Shown: one piece after another, positions 7,541 through 15,977 of the stretch | How the letters are laid out: each line of letters begins with the position of its first letter | Numbering within the stretch: the first letter of the stretch is position 1 | Assembly (NCBI GenBank): GCA_013297885.1 | Contig: JAAFIR010000023.1 | Span: forward strand, 1-64,000 | DNA: 64,000 bases | Direction of reading: 5' to 3' | Origin: Leptospirales bacterium | Lineage (GTDB): Bacteria > Spirochaetota > Leptospiria > Leptospirales > Leptospiraceae | Notes under the pieces: model-generated | The model's database searches: none | The model's input: the letters and a program-made list of their open reading frames with translations, nothing else | What the model was told of the DNA's origin: nothing | Program-made: the position numbers and the translations under genes

Positions 7541-8087
7541 TGTTTGCTCCTTGTGCAATTGTATTTTCTAGTCCTTCATTATCATTTTCGCTTTTGCTGC
7601 TTGTTCCATAATAATCATAAGCCCATCTTTTTTTAACTGAGTCTCCCCAGAAATAAAGTGATGAAAATAGATCAATTATGTTTGCTTTGAAATCTATATG
7701 GTGAATGACTCGAATTATCTTTTGATAAAATAATTCATCATTTGCTATATTAGAATATTGTAATATTCTTCTAAACCGAATATCACTCACTAAAGCTTGT
7801 TCACTCCCAGATTTCTTAGTGGAAAGTTTTCTTGCAAAAGAAATGGTATCATTTTCTTTCACATGAGATAAAATTCCTGCTATAGCACAAATTTTATCAG
7901 AGGAAAGATTTTCACCTTCGACTTTTTTTAGTTGACTTAAAAGTATTTGACTACTTGGAATAAATACAGTTTCAGGAGGTGAAGTGCATCTTCTTAAATT
8001 TGCTTTCTGACCGTTTCTAGTATGTAAATAATTCCACCAATCCAAAATTACTTTTCTGCTTTCTGAATTCTCTTCTTTCAAATTCAT
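7533..8087 (-). CDS. casB: Cascade small subunit Cse2 (CasB, Cas11e)
   Basis: 184 aa, within the usual range. It opens with VILDWWNYLHTRNGQKANLRR followed by CTSPPETVFIP, the normal Cse2 start. LVSDIRFRRILQ and KIIRVIHHIDFKANIIDL match the C-terminal helical bundle. It stabilises the target and displaced strand in Cascade. Its ATG overlaps the casA stop (ATGA) and its end overlaps casC. Confidence 0.95.
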   Translation of the reverse strand: MNLKEENSESRKVILDWWNYLHTRNGQKANLRRCTSPPETVFIPSSQILLSQLKKVEGENLSSDKICAIAGILSHVKENDTISFARKLSTKKSGSEQALVSDIRFRRILQYSNIANDELFYQKIIRVIHHIDFKANIIDLFSSLYFWGDSVKKRWAYDYYGTSSKSENDNEGLENTIAQGANNE

Positions 8088-9787
8088 TTCTTTTTTACTC
8101 CTTTTGTTTCTTTTTTCTTTGCATTTGGTTCTACTTTGTTTTTCTTTAATTCTGTTTTTTCTTTTTCCTCACTTTTTTTTGAACTTGGTTTTTCTTTTAC
8201 GGGTAAACCAAATTCAGATTTTATTTTATCTCCTAAATTCCAGGAAATTAATCCTTTTCTTGCTTCAACAATTCGTTTTAAATTTTCAAATTCTACTGAG
8301 CCAGATTCCACATACAATTCAAAAACTTTTAATGATTCATCATTCAAATACTTCAACCATTCTTCTTTTGATTGATTTTCAAATGGAATTTCTTTTCCTA
8401 AATCATCTCGAATCTTTTCAGCAAGATTATAAAATCTAGTTTCAGTTGCTTTAAAAAAACTAATTTTTAAATAATCAAAATCACCTCTTGGTTTTGCTCC
8501 TTGATTGAACCAAGCATCTTTAACTTTTGTTTGTAAATTATTTGCAATCCCGGTTGATACTTGTAAAATTTTGGATATTATGGATTCATACTTTTCCATA
8601 AAATTTGGATCAATATTATAAATTGGAATGATGCTTTCATACCAATTTCTAGCTTTCATATTATCCATATCAAAACCAAATGCCCAAACGATTGTTTGAT
8701 CTTCTTTTAATTTTCTATTTTCAGAAAAGTAGTGCAAGACTTGTGCACTTTTATCTTTATTTTTTATACCATAAACAAATGACATCCACTGGTTATATAT
8801 AATTCCACCAGGTTGAGGATGATACGGAAACCAAGTTTCACCAAGTTCTTTATCTTTTGTAAAATAATAAGGACTCAATAGATGAATCCACCCTCCGCCT
8901 CCATAATCAAGTCCGTAACCTTTTAAAAAATATGATTTGATGTTTTCATTTGATGCTTCGCTACAAATATCACATGTAATTGGTTCATTCGTTTTTTGTA
9001 ATTGAATTCTTCTTGGATAAGACCAATAGACTGAAAATGGATTCAAATCATTAATTGTGGCTTTATTTCCTTTAGAATTTTGTTTATAATATTTGTCACT
9101 TATCCATGGAAATACATTTTCAAAATTTTTATCTTTCTTTGGTTCTTTCTGGAACGAATCAACGGGGAGTATATTCAGCCAAATATCAGACCATAGAGTA
9201 TTCAATTCTAAATCTTCTTCTTTAATTGAATTAAATTTTAAAATAGTGGTTAGTGGACCTCCTCCCCTAATCGATGTTAAATGACCCTGTCCGCCAGAGG
9301 GTGAATTTGTTTGTAAAGTAAATAATGCTGTTGCAGCACAATGTTTACAAACATTTTCAACTGTACCTCTTTTAGTAAAAAAATCTTTGTTTTCTTTGAT
9401 TGTGTTTTCACCAGGTGCTTCAATTAATAACCCAGAAATACTAGATGAATTTGCACTTGAGTCTAATCCAATATCCTGCATAAATCTAATTTTCTCACCA
9501 AACAAATCAAATGCGAATGAAACTTTATCTGTTTCTTTTTTTAGTTTTTCAGAACTTGGTGGTTCATTAAAATTATCTTCCCATTCCATTTCATTTTTTG
9601 GTGCATAAATTGTTTGGAATAATCCAATTAAAAATTGATACAATGCTCCTTTAAAATCTGCTCTAGGTGTGATGATTTCTATTATGGGATTGGAATCAAT
9701 TTGATCAGTAATTTCATAAGGAGTTATTTTTTCTACCTCGCCGTTTTTTCTTTTCACTTGAATCCATTTGTCATTTAGAAGATTCAT
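8084..9787 (-). CDS. casA: Cascade large subunit Cse1 (CasA, Cas8e)
   Basis: 567 aa. The start MNLLNDKWIQVKRKNGEVEK is standard for Cse1. Cys pairs CKHC and CDIC suit the zinc site; GGRGG-type segments (SIRGGGPLTTIL) and YGLDYGGGGWIHLLSPYY are family motifs. Cse1 recognises the PAM and recruits Cas3. The last 40 residues form an unusual Lys/Glu-rich tail (EKEKTELKKNK, KKKETKGVKKK) beyond the normal four-helix domain. ATG overlaps the cas3 stop (ATGA); RBS AAGGAG upstream. Confidence 0.96.
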   Translation of the reverse strand: MNLLNDKWIQVKRKNGEVEKITPYEITDQIDSNPIIEIITPRADFKGALYQFLIGLFQTIYAPKNEMEWEDNFNEPPSSEKLKKETDKVSFAFDLFGEKIRFMQDIGLDSSANSSSISGLLIEAPGENTIKENKDFFTKRGTVENVCKHCAATALFTLQTNSPSGGQGHLTSIRGGGPLTTILKFNSIKEEDLELNTLWSDIWLNILPVDSFQKEPKKDKNFENVFPWISDKYYKQNSKGNKATINDLNPFSVYWSYPRRIQLQKTNEPITCDICSEASNENIKSYFLKGYGLDYGGGGWIHLLSPYYFTKDKELGETWFPYHPQPGGIIYNQWMSFVYGIKNKDKSAQVLHYFSENRKLKEDQTIVWAFGFDMDNMKARNWYESIIPIYNIDPNFMEKYESIISKILQVSTGIANNLQTKVKDAWFNQGAKPRGDFDYLKISFFKATETRFYNLAEKIRDDLGKEIPFENQSKEEWLKYLNDESLKVFELYVESGSVEFENLKRIVEARKGLISWNLGDKIKSEFGLPVKEKPSSKKSEEKEKTELKKNKVEPNAKKKETKGVKKK

Positions 9788-12555
9788 ATTTCTTCTCCTT
9801 CTTTAATTTTTTTAAAACCAATTTCTGAATTATAAAAACATTTCACTTGTTCTCCTTTTTTATCTTTTGCAAAACCTATCCAGTTTCCATTTTCTAATTT
9901 TAGTGGAATTAAAACTGAATACTTCCCTTTGTTTGGAAGTTTTTCTTTACAAATTTTGATTTGATTTTTTAAAATTGAATCATAATCCTCCCACTCAGAA
10001 TTTAAAATATAGGACATCACTGATACTTCAGAATTTGCCCAAGGAAAATCTCCTTCTTTATACCAAGATGATAGTTTACCATTTTCAAATTTTGCGAGAG
10101 TGATTTTGATAGATTCTTCACCTAATCTGGTTGGAGCATTTACATCGTCCCAAATCGAATTATTACCAACAGCAGTATAACCATCTTCAAATTTAATTTG
10201 GTTAATTCCTGCTTGAGCTGCTTTCTGATTATTTTTATTATTATTTTCATTTGTTATTTCAATCAAAGCATCTGGAATTTTTTCTTTTTCACTATAAACA
10301 AATTCAATCAGATTTCTTGCCTCTTCGGGCATTTTTAATTCTCCTTTTTCAAATAAAATTTTTGTTGTTAAAAATATTTTTCCATGATCGGGATACACAA
10401 ATGAACTACCTTTTAAAAAAGCACTAAACCAATTTTTATTTGGGGAGTGTGTTATTTCAGGAGAATGGATATACAAAATTGGTTTTTCTCTTTTGTCTTT
10501 TCCATCTATACGATTTCCATTTTCATCTCTAGTATGCCTATGCAGTCGTCCAGCTCTTTGGATAATTAAATCAATTGGTGCAATATCTGAAATCATTACA
10601 TCAAAATCCAAATCGAGAGATTGTTCGATTACTTGTGTTGCTATTACAAGTTTTCCATTTCTAATTTCAGAATTGCTAATTTTTCCAAAAGTAGATAGAA
10701 TATTTTTTTCTTTATCTAATCTATCTCCCATTGCAAATCTTGCATGAAACAATATTAGATTTTCTTTAGGTAATTTATTTGAAAAATATTCATAAGAATT
10801 CATTGCGTCTGAAACAGTGTTGCGAATCCAACAAACTGATTTTTTTTCATCTAAAGATTTTTGAATTAAGGAATAAATGTCTTCTTCCTTATGCAGAAAA
10901 TTAATTTTCACTGTTCTTTTTACTTCTTCTCTAGTTTCTAATTCTTTAAAAATAATCTCAGAATTTTTATATACTTGAGTGATTAATGGAAAATGATTAT
11001 TTAATTCATTATCTTGAGAATCTTCATCATTTGGTTTTTGAAAAGCAGATATAAATTCTTTTTTTAAATTTTCAGGAAGAGTTGCACTGAGTAAAATTAC
11101 ACTTCCGCCGATTCTGGCTTGTGCTTTTAATAAAGCTTTGATAAGACCATTCATATAAGAATCGTAAGCATGAATCTCATCTAGTATCAAAACTTTATTC
11201 ATTAACCCAATTAATCGAAGAGATTGAAATTTTGATAAAAGAATCGAAATCAATGCTTGGTCTATTGTGCCAATTGCTACATCAGATAGCATTGATTTTT
11301 TACTACTATCAGCAAGCCAACTTGCACAACTTGCACTTGCAGATTCTTCATCTTTACTATAAGATTTATCTTTTGATTTTGAATCGTATAAAATAGAATT
11401 GCTAAATTCTGAAGATAAATTTTTTGCTCCATGTGCTAATACTAGTGAAGGATTTGTGTTTTGTTCATAAATCTTTTTGTAAAAACTAGCAACTCTAGAA
11501 TACATTCCATTTGAAGTGGCCATAGTTGGTAGTCCAATAAACAATCCATCATAACCATTATTCAACATTAAACGTTTTGCTAGTATTAAGGCAGCTTCTG
11601 TTTTTCCCGACCCGGTGACATCTTCCAATATAAACAACTGAGGTTCTTTTTTTAATTCGAGTGAATGGCATTCATTTTGCAAAGGCGTTGGAGTAGTTAA
11701 ATATTTGAACAAATCTGTTGGGAAAGTATAAGATGAAACTTTTGAAGGAAGAATTCCAGCTTTTTTGATAGCTTCTTCTGCTCTAGGAATTGCAAATTCT
11801 TTCCAATATGTTTCAAGTGGTATAGAATCTGATTTGTACAAAAATATATCTTTATTCGAGCCAATCCAGTCGCATAACACTGATAATCCTGCAAGCCAAA
11901 AAGAAATATCTTTTAAATTTTTTGATATTGAATCAAATTCGTATTTTTCAAAATGAATTAAATCTTCTTCTCTAAAAAATAATTTATAGGTTTCAGTTAA
12001 AAATTGAAAAGAGTCTTCTTTATTATTTTGTGTAAAATAATCATCTAGCGGAACTGTGTTGTGAGTATAGCCAGTTTTAGAGGGAGGTCTGCCGTGATGA
12101 CCTGTGGTGATTGCAATCAAAATATTTAAAAAATATTTAATTGATTCTCCTTTTTCTGAGTTGAGATTAAAAAAGTTGGACTCTTTTAATCTTCCAGAAA
12201 AACCTTTCCTTTGTTTAATAAAAAATTCTTTCTCCCAAAGAATGTATCCTAAACTATCATGTCGAATATTATAAACTTTTGAAGTTTGATTTGGATAAAG
12301 TTTGGTATATATTTCTTTTATTTGTCCTTGAAACGCATCTGAAAATTTTCCCAAATCATGAATGGATAAAAAGAAAATAAATAATTTATGAAATATTGTT
12401 TTTTCAATTCTAGTAAGGTCAGAAAATTTATTTAGTAAATTTGGATTCTCCTTAAATAACACCTCACCCACTGCTGCCACATCAAGTGAATGATAGGGGA
12501 GTAAATGATAGTTCAATTCTAAATCTGCTTTTCCCCAATAGTTGTAGTAGCTCAT
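9784..12555 (-). CDS. cas3: CRISPR helicase-nuclease Cas3 (type I-E)
   Basis: 923 aa. The HD nuclease domain is complete: His22, His66-Asp67 in IHDLGKFSDAFQ, a later HD in RHDSLGYILW, and GHHGRPP. The SF2 helicase follows: Walker A TGSGKTEAALIL (about 312-320), the DEAD-type box DEIHAYD near 459, LLSATLP, motif V QVIEQSLDLDFD and motif VI QRAGRLHRH. It degrades DNA marked by Cascade. It is first of the core cas genes, begins 3 bases after the KTSC gene and ends overlapping casA. No domain is missing. Confidence 0.97.
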   Translation of the reverse strand: MSYYNYWGKADLELNYHLLPYHSLDVAAVGEVLFKENPNLLNKFSDLTRIEKTIFHKLFIFFLSIHDLGKFSDAFQGQIKEIYTKLYPNQTSKVYNIRHDSLGYILWEKEFFIKQRKGFSGRLKESNFFNLNSEKGESIKYFLNILIAITTGHHGRPPSKTGYTHNTVPLDDYFTQNNKEDSFQFLTETYKLFFREEDLIHFEKYEFDSISKNLKDISFWLAGLSVLCDWIGSNKDIFLYKSDSIPLETYWKEFAIPRAEEAIKKAGILPSKVSSYTFPTDLFKYLTTPTPLQNECHSLELKKEPQLFILEDVTGSGKTEAALILAKRLMLNNGYDGLFIGLPTMATSNGMYSRVASFYKKIYEQNTNPSLVLAHGAKNLSSEFSNSILYDSKSKDKSYSKDEESASASCASWLADSSKKSMLSDVAIGTIDQALISILLSKFQSLRLIGLMNKVLILDEIHAYDSYMNGLIKALLKAQARIGGSVILLSATLPENLKKEFISAFQKPNDEDSQDNELNNHFPLITQVYKNSEIIFKELETREEVKRTVKINFLHKEEDIYSLIQKSLDEKKSVCWIRNTVSDAMNSYEYFSNKLPKENLILFHARFAMGDRLDKEKNILSTFGKISNSEIRNGKLVIATQVIEQSLDLDFDVMISDIAPIDLIIQRAGRLHRHTRDENGNRIDGKDKREKPILYIHSPEITHSPNKNWFSAFLKGSSFVYPDHGKIFLTTKILFEKGELKMPEEARNLIEFVYSEKEKIPDALIEITNENNNKNNQKAAQAGINQIKFEDGYTAVGNNSIWDDVNAPTRLGEESIKITLAKFENGKLSSWYKEGDFPWANSEVSVMSYILNSEWEDYDSILKNQIKICKEKLPNKGKYSVLIPLKLENGNWIGFAKDKKGEQVKCFYNSEIGFKKIKEGEEI

Positions 12556-12558
12556 AAA

Positions 12559-12867
12559 TTATCCCCTTTTTATCGCATGGTAAACTGGTTTGATATAAGA
12601 ATCTAAATATCTTCCTTTTGAACCTGAATGCAAAAGATTTTGGAATTCAGAATAAGGAACATTTAAATATTCATAGACAGAGTTATTTTTAAAATATATA
12701 CAAAGTATAGAAGTTTGGTTATCAAAACAGACTTCATCCAAATTGCTTGAAACAACATTATAACATTCCAAATTATTTCTCCTTAAAAATTTTATTCTTG
12801 CTTTTACACCTAATTCAAAATGAATTTCATTAAGTGCGAAATGAGATGTTTTCTTAGAACATCCCAT
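12559..12867 (-). CDS. KTSC-domain protein directly upstream of cas3
   Basis: 102 aa. Residues about 38-100 match the KTSC domain: VVSSNLDEVCFDNQ, LCIYFKNNSVYEYLNVPYSE, LLHSGSKGRYLDSYIKP and YHAIK. The domain is a small beta-rich module of uncertain role found alone or fused to nucleic-acid enzymes. The first 37 residues (SKKTSHFALNEIHFELGVKARI) are an extension not seen in minimal KTSC proteins. The gene ends 3 bases before the cas3 ATG, so it is probably transcribed with the cas genes. Domain call is strong; a CRISPR function is only suggested by position. Confidence 0.85.
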   Translation of the reverse strand: MGCSKKTSHFALNEIHFELGVKARIKFLRRNNLECYNVVSSNLDEVCFDNQTSILCIYFKNNSVYEYLNVPYSEFQNLLHSGSKGRYLDSYIKPVYHAIKRG

Positions 12868-12924
12868 TTCTTTTTTTCGCTTACTCTTCGAATCCCATTT
12901 CAGTTTATCTGATTTGGGATTTGC

Positions 12925-13188
12925 TTAACAATCTGGTAGAGATGAAAGATTGTTTGTTTCTTTTCCATCTTTAACAGTTTTTAAGTAAATTGGTTTGTCT
13001 TTTGGTAGAGCATGAACTTCAACTCTACTTCCATTTACATCCACATAAAACGGTGATTTTGAATTTCCGCCCTTATCTTGAATTTTCTTAATAGCATCAG
13101 ATTTTGAAAAATACCAAGCATCAGAATTGTTTCCAATTCCAAGAATTGTTCCATCATTATCTTTCTTGCTATGTGTTACTTTAAACAT
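12925..13188 (-). CDS. DUF3892 family protein, 87 aa
   Basis: The product fits DUF3892 along its length: FKVTHSKKDNDGTILGIG, WYFSKSDAIKKIQDKG, FYVDVNGSRVEVHAL and the diagnostic end TVKDGKETNNLSSLPDC. ATG at 13188 has an AGGAGG-like site (AGGAGGAACCT) upstream. The family is small, widespread and uncharacterised. It precedes the KTSC gene by 57 bases on the same strand and could be the first gene of the cas transcript. Confidence 0.85.
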   Translation of the reverse strand: MFKVTHSKKDNDGTILGIGNNSDAWYFSKSDAIKKIQDKGGNSKSPFYVDVNGSRVEVHALPKDKPIYLKTVKDGKETNNLSSLPDC

Positions 13189-13340
13189 AGGTTCCTCCTT
13201 TTATAACCATCATTTAAAGATAAATCAAGATGTCAATAAAAAAATAAATTAAAGTCTGTAATTTATCTAAATTAACTTTATTAAAATTTTATGAATCTAA
13301 AATTTATACTATCAAATCTGGTTCTAACGATAATATTATT

Positions 13341-13489
13341 AATTCCCAAAAATACTTTGGGTTGAACCGTCTGTGATTTAACTAAAAATTTACTAGATAA
13401 ACCTTCCCCACACAAGTGGGGTTTGACTATTACTTCGGGAGTTCGATTCTCCCCGAAGTAATTTTCCCCACATAACTTTGGTTCAGACC
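13341..13489 (+). CRISPR. Relict type I-E array, three decayed repeats in the opposite orientation
   Basis: Three 29-bp segments start at 13341, 13401 and 13461, exactly 60 bases apart. Against the crRNA-sense repeat of the main array they match at about 19, 19 and 18 of 29 positions. The shared cores are GGGTTGAACCG (first), TTCCCCACA and GGGGTT (second) and TTCCCCACATA (third). They read in crRNA sense on the plus strand, away from the cas operon, which starts on the other side. No further units are seen at 13281 or 13521. This explains the otherwise odd open frame at 13281-13511, which I do not call a gene. Confidence 0.75.
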
Positions 13490-13501
13490 TACAAACCATC
13501 C

Positions 13502-13846
13502 TCATACCCATTTTTCCTTATTATGTATTGCTTGTTTTAACAAACTACAATCCTCGAATAAACTAAGCATTGCATCAATTCCAAGTTCTTCAATTAATTC
13601 CCCAAGCCTAGTTAATGGATTGTTTTCTTCAATTATAGAATCTTCAAAAGATTTGCTCGCTTCCATTAAAATGTCATATAAATCCTCTTTTTCTTCTTCT
13701 GATAAATTGATCTTTTCAGCTTTTACAAGATCTCTAGAACTTTTAGAATCTCTATTAGTAGAGGAATTGACTTTAGATTCAGGGATTTCTTTTGGTCCTC
13801 TCTTAAAATTCCATTTTTTGTAAATATTATCTATATCATATTCCAA
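13502..13846 (-). CDS. Hypothetical acidic protein, 114 aa
   Basis: The start is TTG at 13846 with AAAGGAG 6 bases upstream; no in-frame ATG lies near. The N-terminal third is polar with a Ser/Arg/Lys stretch (SKVNSSTNRDSKSSRD), and the rest is predicted helical and acidic (LSEEEKEDLYDILMEASKSF, LTRLGELIEELGIDAMLSLF). No signal peptide, membrane segment or known motif. It abuts the relict CRISPR array. Function unknown. Confidence 0.6.
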   Translation of the reverse strand: MEYDIDNIYKKWNFKRGPKEIPESKVNSSTNRDSKSSRDLVKAEKINLSEEEKEDLYDILMEASKSFEDSIIEENNPLTRLGELIEELGIDAMLSLFEDCSLLKQAIHNKEKWV

Positions 13847-13861
13847 TCCAATCTCCTTTAT

Positions 13862-14300
13862 CCATAGCTTCGCCTGGTGAGTCCCATATAGTTTTTAAAC
13901 AGAAGCAAATGACTTCAATGAAATTCATTCCTATATTTGTCTAGTAATATTTTCTATTAACCTAGAATTTACTCTAATTACTAGTATAAACAATAGGATG
14001 ACAAATTAGGATTAGTTTTGGATTTTTTTTTGGAGTAAAAAAGTTTTTTTTCTTAAATATTTTTTTTAATTTCAGGGTTTGGTTTTTGGTTGAATAATAT
14101 TTTATTTCACGATTCTAGAATTAGAAAGTTCTTAAAAATTTGTTATCTAATTTGCGTTTTTTTGTAGCTCGGGTCTAATTAAAAAATATTTTCTTTTTCA
14201 TGAGACATCACCCAAATCAAAAATTAATTAAATAGAAAACAGTTTTTACAATTCATAATTTACAATTCATCATTCATAATTCATAATTCATAATTCATAA
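13862..14300. other. Non-coding stretch with simple repeats and a degenerate dispersed-repeat copy
   Basis: No gene was found. At about 14162-14213 the pieces GTAGCTCGGGTC and GACATCACCC match the middle anchor and right end of the dispersed repeat (compare the copy at 21338-21477), suggesting an eroded copy. At 14245-14302 an AATTCATAATTCAT-type tandem repeat (7-bp unit) is present. Confidence 0.45.
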
Positions 14301-14480
14301 TTACTTCGTCTCAAACGGCATACATTCGGCATGTTGTTCGCATCTTTTCTCGATTTTCTTCGAAGAAACCCCCAAAATGATGCTATAAACTTGCTGAATA
14401 AGTCGTACAAGAGTAAAAGCATCTTGGCAGTTTGTATTCAGTTGGATAAGAAGTTCTACATTATTAGAGAATTTTTTAAC
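14301..14480 (-). pseudogene. Small Cys-containing reading frame downstream of a broken toxin
   Basis: From the TAA that ends the toxin remnant, the same frame continues as about 59 coding-like codons: KKFSNNVELLIQLNTNCQDA, LVRLIQQVYSIILGVSSKKI and EKRCEQHAECMPFETK, ending TAA at 14301-14303. There is no convincing start codon or ribosome binding site. It may be a separate gene that lost its 5' end. Family not recognised. Confidence 0.35.
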
Positions 14481-14590
14481 TTATTTCAGGACTTTTGTTT
14501 TCCAATAATTTGGATGCCGGGAAGTATGGATAATTGCTAAAATGATTATTTCTTTAGCAGAATCAAAAACTGTAAAAAATTGTATTGGAA
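14481..14590 (-). pseudogene. RelE/ParE-type toxin, C-terminal remnant
   Basis: Immediately after the antitoxin stop, 35 codons read IQFFTVFDSAKEIIILAIIH, then TSRHPNYWKTKVLK and TAA at 14481. The strand ...IILAIIHTSRHPNYW is the C-terminal signature of ParE/RelE toxins (VLAVxHxxRxPxxW). The first 50-60 residues are gone and the fragment is joined directly to the antitoxin end, so a deletion removed the toxin start. Confidence 0.65.
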
Positions 14591-14848
14591 TTAATATTTA
14601 GCTAATAGTTCTTTTTGTAACTCGCTCCAATTTTTTGATTTTTCAGGATTTTGTTTATGCAATTCTAATCTTTCTTTAAGAAGTAAAATCAATTCTTCAG
14701 ATGGAATTTTTTCTTCTATGGATTTGTTTTTTTTGGCTAAAGAGTTGGAATATCTTAAAAAAATAAATTCAGCAAAATCTAAAATTTCTTTTTGTTGTTC
14801 ATGCGGAAGTGGCATAAACAAATCAGCAAGTTTTAAAATAGTATCCAT
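14591..14848 (-). CDS. Antitoxin-like protein (DUF2281/addiction-module type), orphan
   Basis: 85 aa. The start MDTILKLADLFMPLPHEQQK, then EILDFAEFIFLRYSN resembles the DNA-binding/dimer helices of DUF2281-type antitoxins, followed by a charged toxin-binding tail (LKERLELHKQNPEKSKNWSE). It precedes the remnant of a RelE/ParE toxin, which confirms the toxin-antitoxin context. With the toxin deleted it is an orphan. Confidence 0.65.
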   Translation of the reverse strand: MDTILKLADLFMPLPHEQQKEILDFAEFIFLRYSNSLAKKNKSIEEKIPSEELILLLKERLELHKQNPEKSKNWSELQKELLAKY

Positions 14849-14978
14849 AAATATAATAATTGTATAAAAAAAAATTAGTCAAGAAATATTTTTATGCTAA
14901 TTAAAATCGAATAGGAGTCGTTTGAAATGAAATTTTAATTGAGTTCATTTTTTTTCTCTTTTTCTAATTCTTCTTCCT

Positions 14979-15209
14979 CTAATCAAAATCCTTATAGCTA
15001 AGCCTAGGTTTAACAGAATTTATATCATCATATCCAAAAAATTCTGCGTCTTCATCTGGTTCAAATTGAATACCATTATCATCTGGATAAGGTTTATTGT
15101 GGATAAAATGATTTCCTAATATATCACTTGGAATATTATGATTTGGAAATGCTTTGCATGAATTTGAACCTAAATGGTGTATGCAAACTCCACACTGTCT
15201 TATATACAT
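14979..15209 (-). CDS. Conserved hypothetical Cys-rich protein, 76 aa
   Basis: The product starts MYIRQCGVCIHHLGSNSCKA, then FPNHNIPSDILGNHFIHNKP and DDNGIQFEPDEDAEFF. The CxxC...C spacing followed by FP.xIPxxIxxxxxxH and a DNGIxFE element is a pattern I know from small uncharacterised bacterial proteins; a metal-binding role is possible. Its last residues (YKDFD) and the DNA behind them are repeated at the end of the next gene upstream. Confidence 0.6.
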   Translation of the reverse strand: MYIRQCGVCIHHLGSNSCKAFPNHNIPSDILGNHFIHNKPYPDDNGIQFEPDEDAEFFGYDDINSVKPRLSYKDFD

Positions 15210-15283
15210 TCTATTCTTCCAATCCTTTGCTTTGCTTGAAGCTTTGCTTTCTTCAAACTTTACCCCTAATTTTGAACCAGCCT

Positions 15284-15538
15284 CTAATCAAAATCCTTAT
15301 ATTTACAAGGAAGTAATTTTTTTAATACATTGTCAACCCTTTCCAGATACTTCCTATTCTCTGGAGTGTCTTCCCAAGGTTCATCTACATAATCAAAATC
15401 TGCTGGGTCGTGATTTCTTTCAAATTCATCATTTTCTATGATCCAAATTTTGGCTTGTTTAATATTTTCATCTGTGATATCCATTTTATATGAATTTAAA
15501 TAACTAATAGCTCTTTCATTTTTAAATTCATTTTCCAC
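15284..15538 (-). CDS. Hypothetical acidic protein, 84 aa
   Basis: The product reads MENEFKNERAISYLNSYKMD, then ITDENIKQAKIWIIENDEFE and a Pro/Asp-rich middle (DPADFDYVDEPWEDTPENR). No signal or known motif. It shares the terminal YKDFD and 21 bp of DNA (CCTCTAATC...) with the gene at 14979-15209, located 305 bp away, so the two stop regions are a direct repeat. Function unknown. Confidence 0.5.
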   Translation of the reverse strand: MENEFKNERAISYLNSYKMDITDENIKQAKIWIIENDEFERNHDPADFDYVDEPWEDTPENRKYLERVDNVLKKLLPCKYKDFD

Positions 15539-15595
15539 GACTATTAAATTCCTTTCTATATATATCGAACATTTGAATTGATTTGGAATTCATTG

Positions 15596-15736
15596 TCAAT
15601 TAAAATCTGGCATTGAAAATTGAACCTTTTTTTTCCTATTTGCTAAATGAATTATTTCTAAATCTTTAATGCCTCTAAAATTTTCTTTAATTGAGATAAC
15701 ATCATAATTTTCATTTCTCAAAACTTTAATGAAAAA
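15596..15736 (-). pseudogene. DUF5615 (PIN-like toxin) remnant
   Basis: An open stretch of 46 codons reads FFIKVLRNENYDVISIKENF, then RGIKDLEIIHLANRKKKVQF and stops at 15596-15598. The run LRxExYDVISIKExFxGIxDxEIIxLA is the characteristic first half of DUF5615 PIN-like toxins. The N-terminal strand with the first Asp is missing, and the C-terminal acidic motif is replaced by unrelated residues. Confidence 0.55.
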
Positions 15737-15767
15737 TTATCAATATTTTAATCTGCTCTAATTTGAT

Positions 15768-15857
15768 GCGAAAGAGATTGAAACGGGGTCAATATTTTGT
15801 TTAAGCAAAATATTGACCGTAGTTGAAAGCTCGGTCTGCTCGAAGAGCAGATTCGCC
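15768..15857 (+). repeat. Dispersed two-hairpin repeat, copy 2 (short form)
   Basis: Anchors GCGAAAGAGATTGAAACGG, GTAGTTGAAAGCTCGG and TTCGCC. Hairpin one is GGTCAATATTTTG with its complement, hairpin two is TCTGCTC/GAGCAGA. It is the most compact copy and the best one for seeing the architecture. It lies 120 bases upstream of the aldolase start. Confidence 0.9.
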
Positions 15858-15977
15858 TAAATTTTTAATAAAGAAATTTTCTTTTCACCAAAAGAATTTT
15901 TTAGGCAAACAAAAAAAATCTTGTCAGTAAACTTTAAGTTTTTAAATTTAAAAAAAAGTTTTTTTAGAGAGGAAAAT

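Noticed and set aside
13430-13460. A tRNA gene
   Set aside because: Only a T-arm-like hairpin is present; no D-arm, anticodon arm or acceptor 5' strand is found upstream.
13281-13511. Open frame of 76 codons on the minus strand
   Set aside because: It runs through the relict CRISPR repeats (two Pro/Cys/Gly-rich segments are the repeats translated) and has no coding character of its own.
14331-14540. Open frame of 69 codons on the plus strand
   Set aside because: It lies opposite the toxin remnant and the Cys-containing frame, which explain the sequence better.
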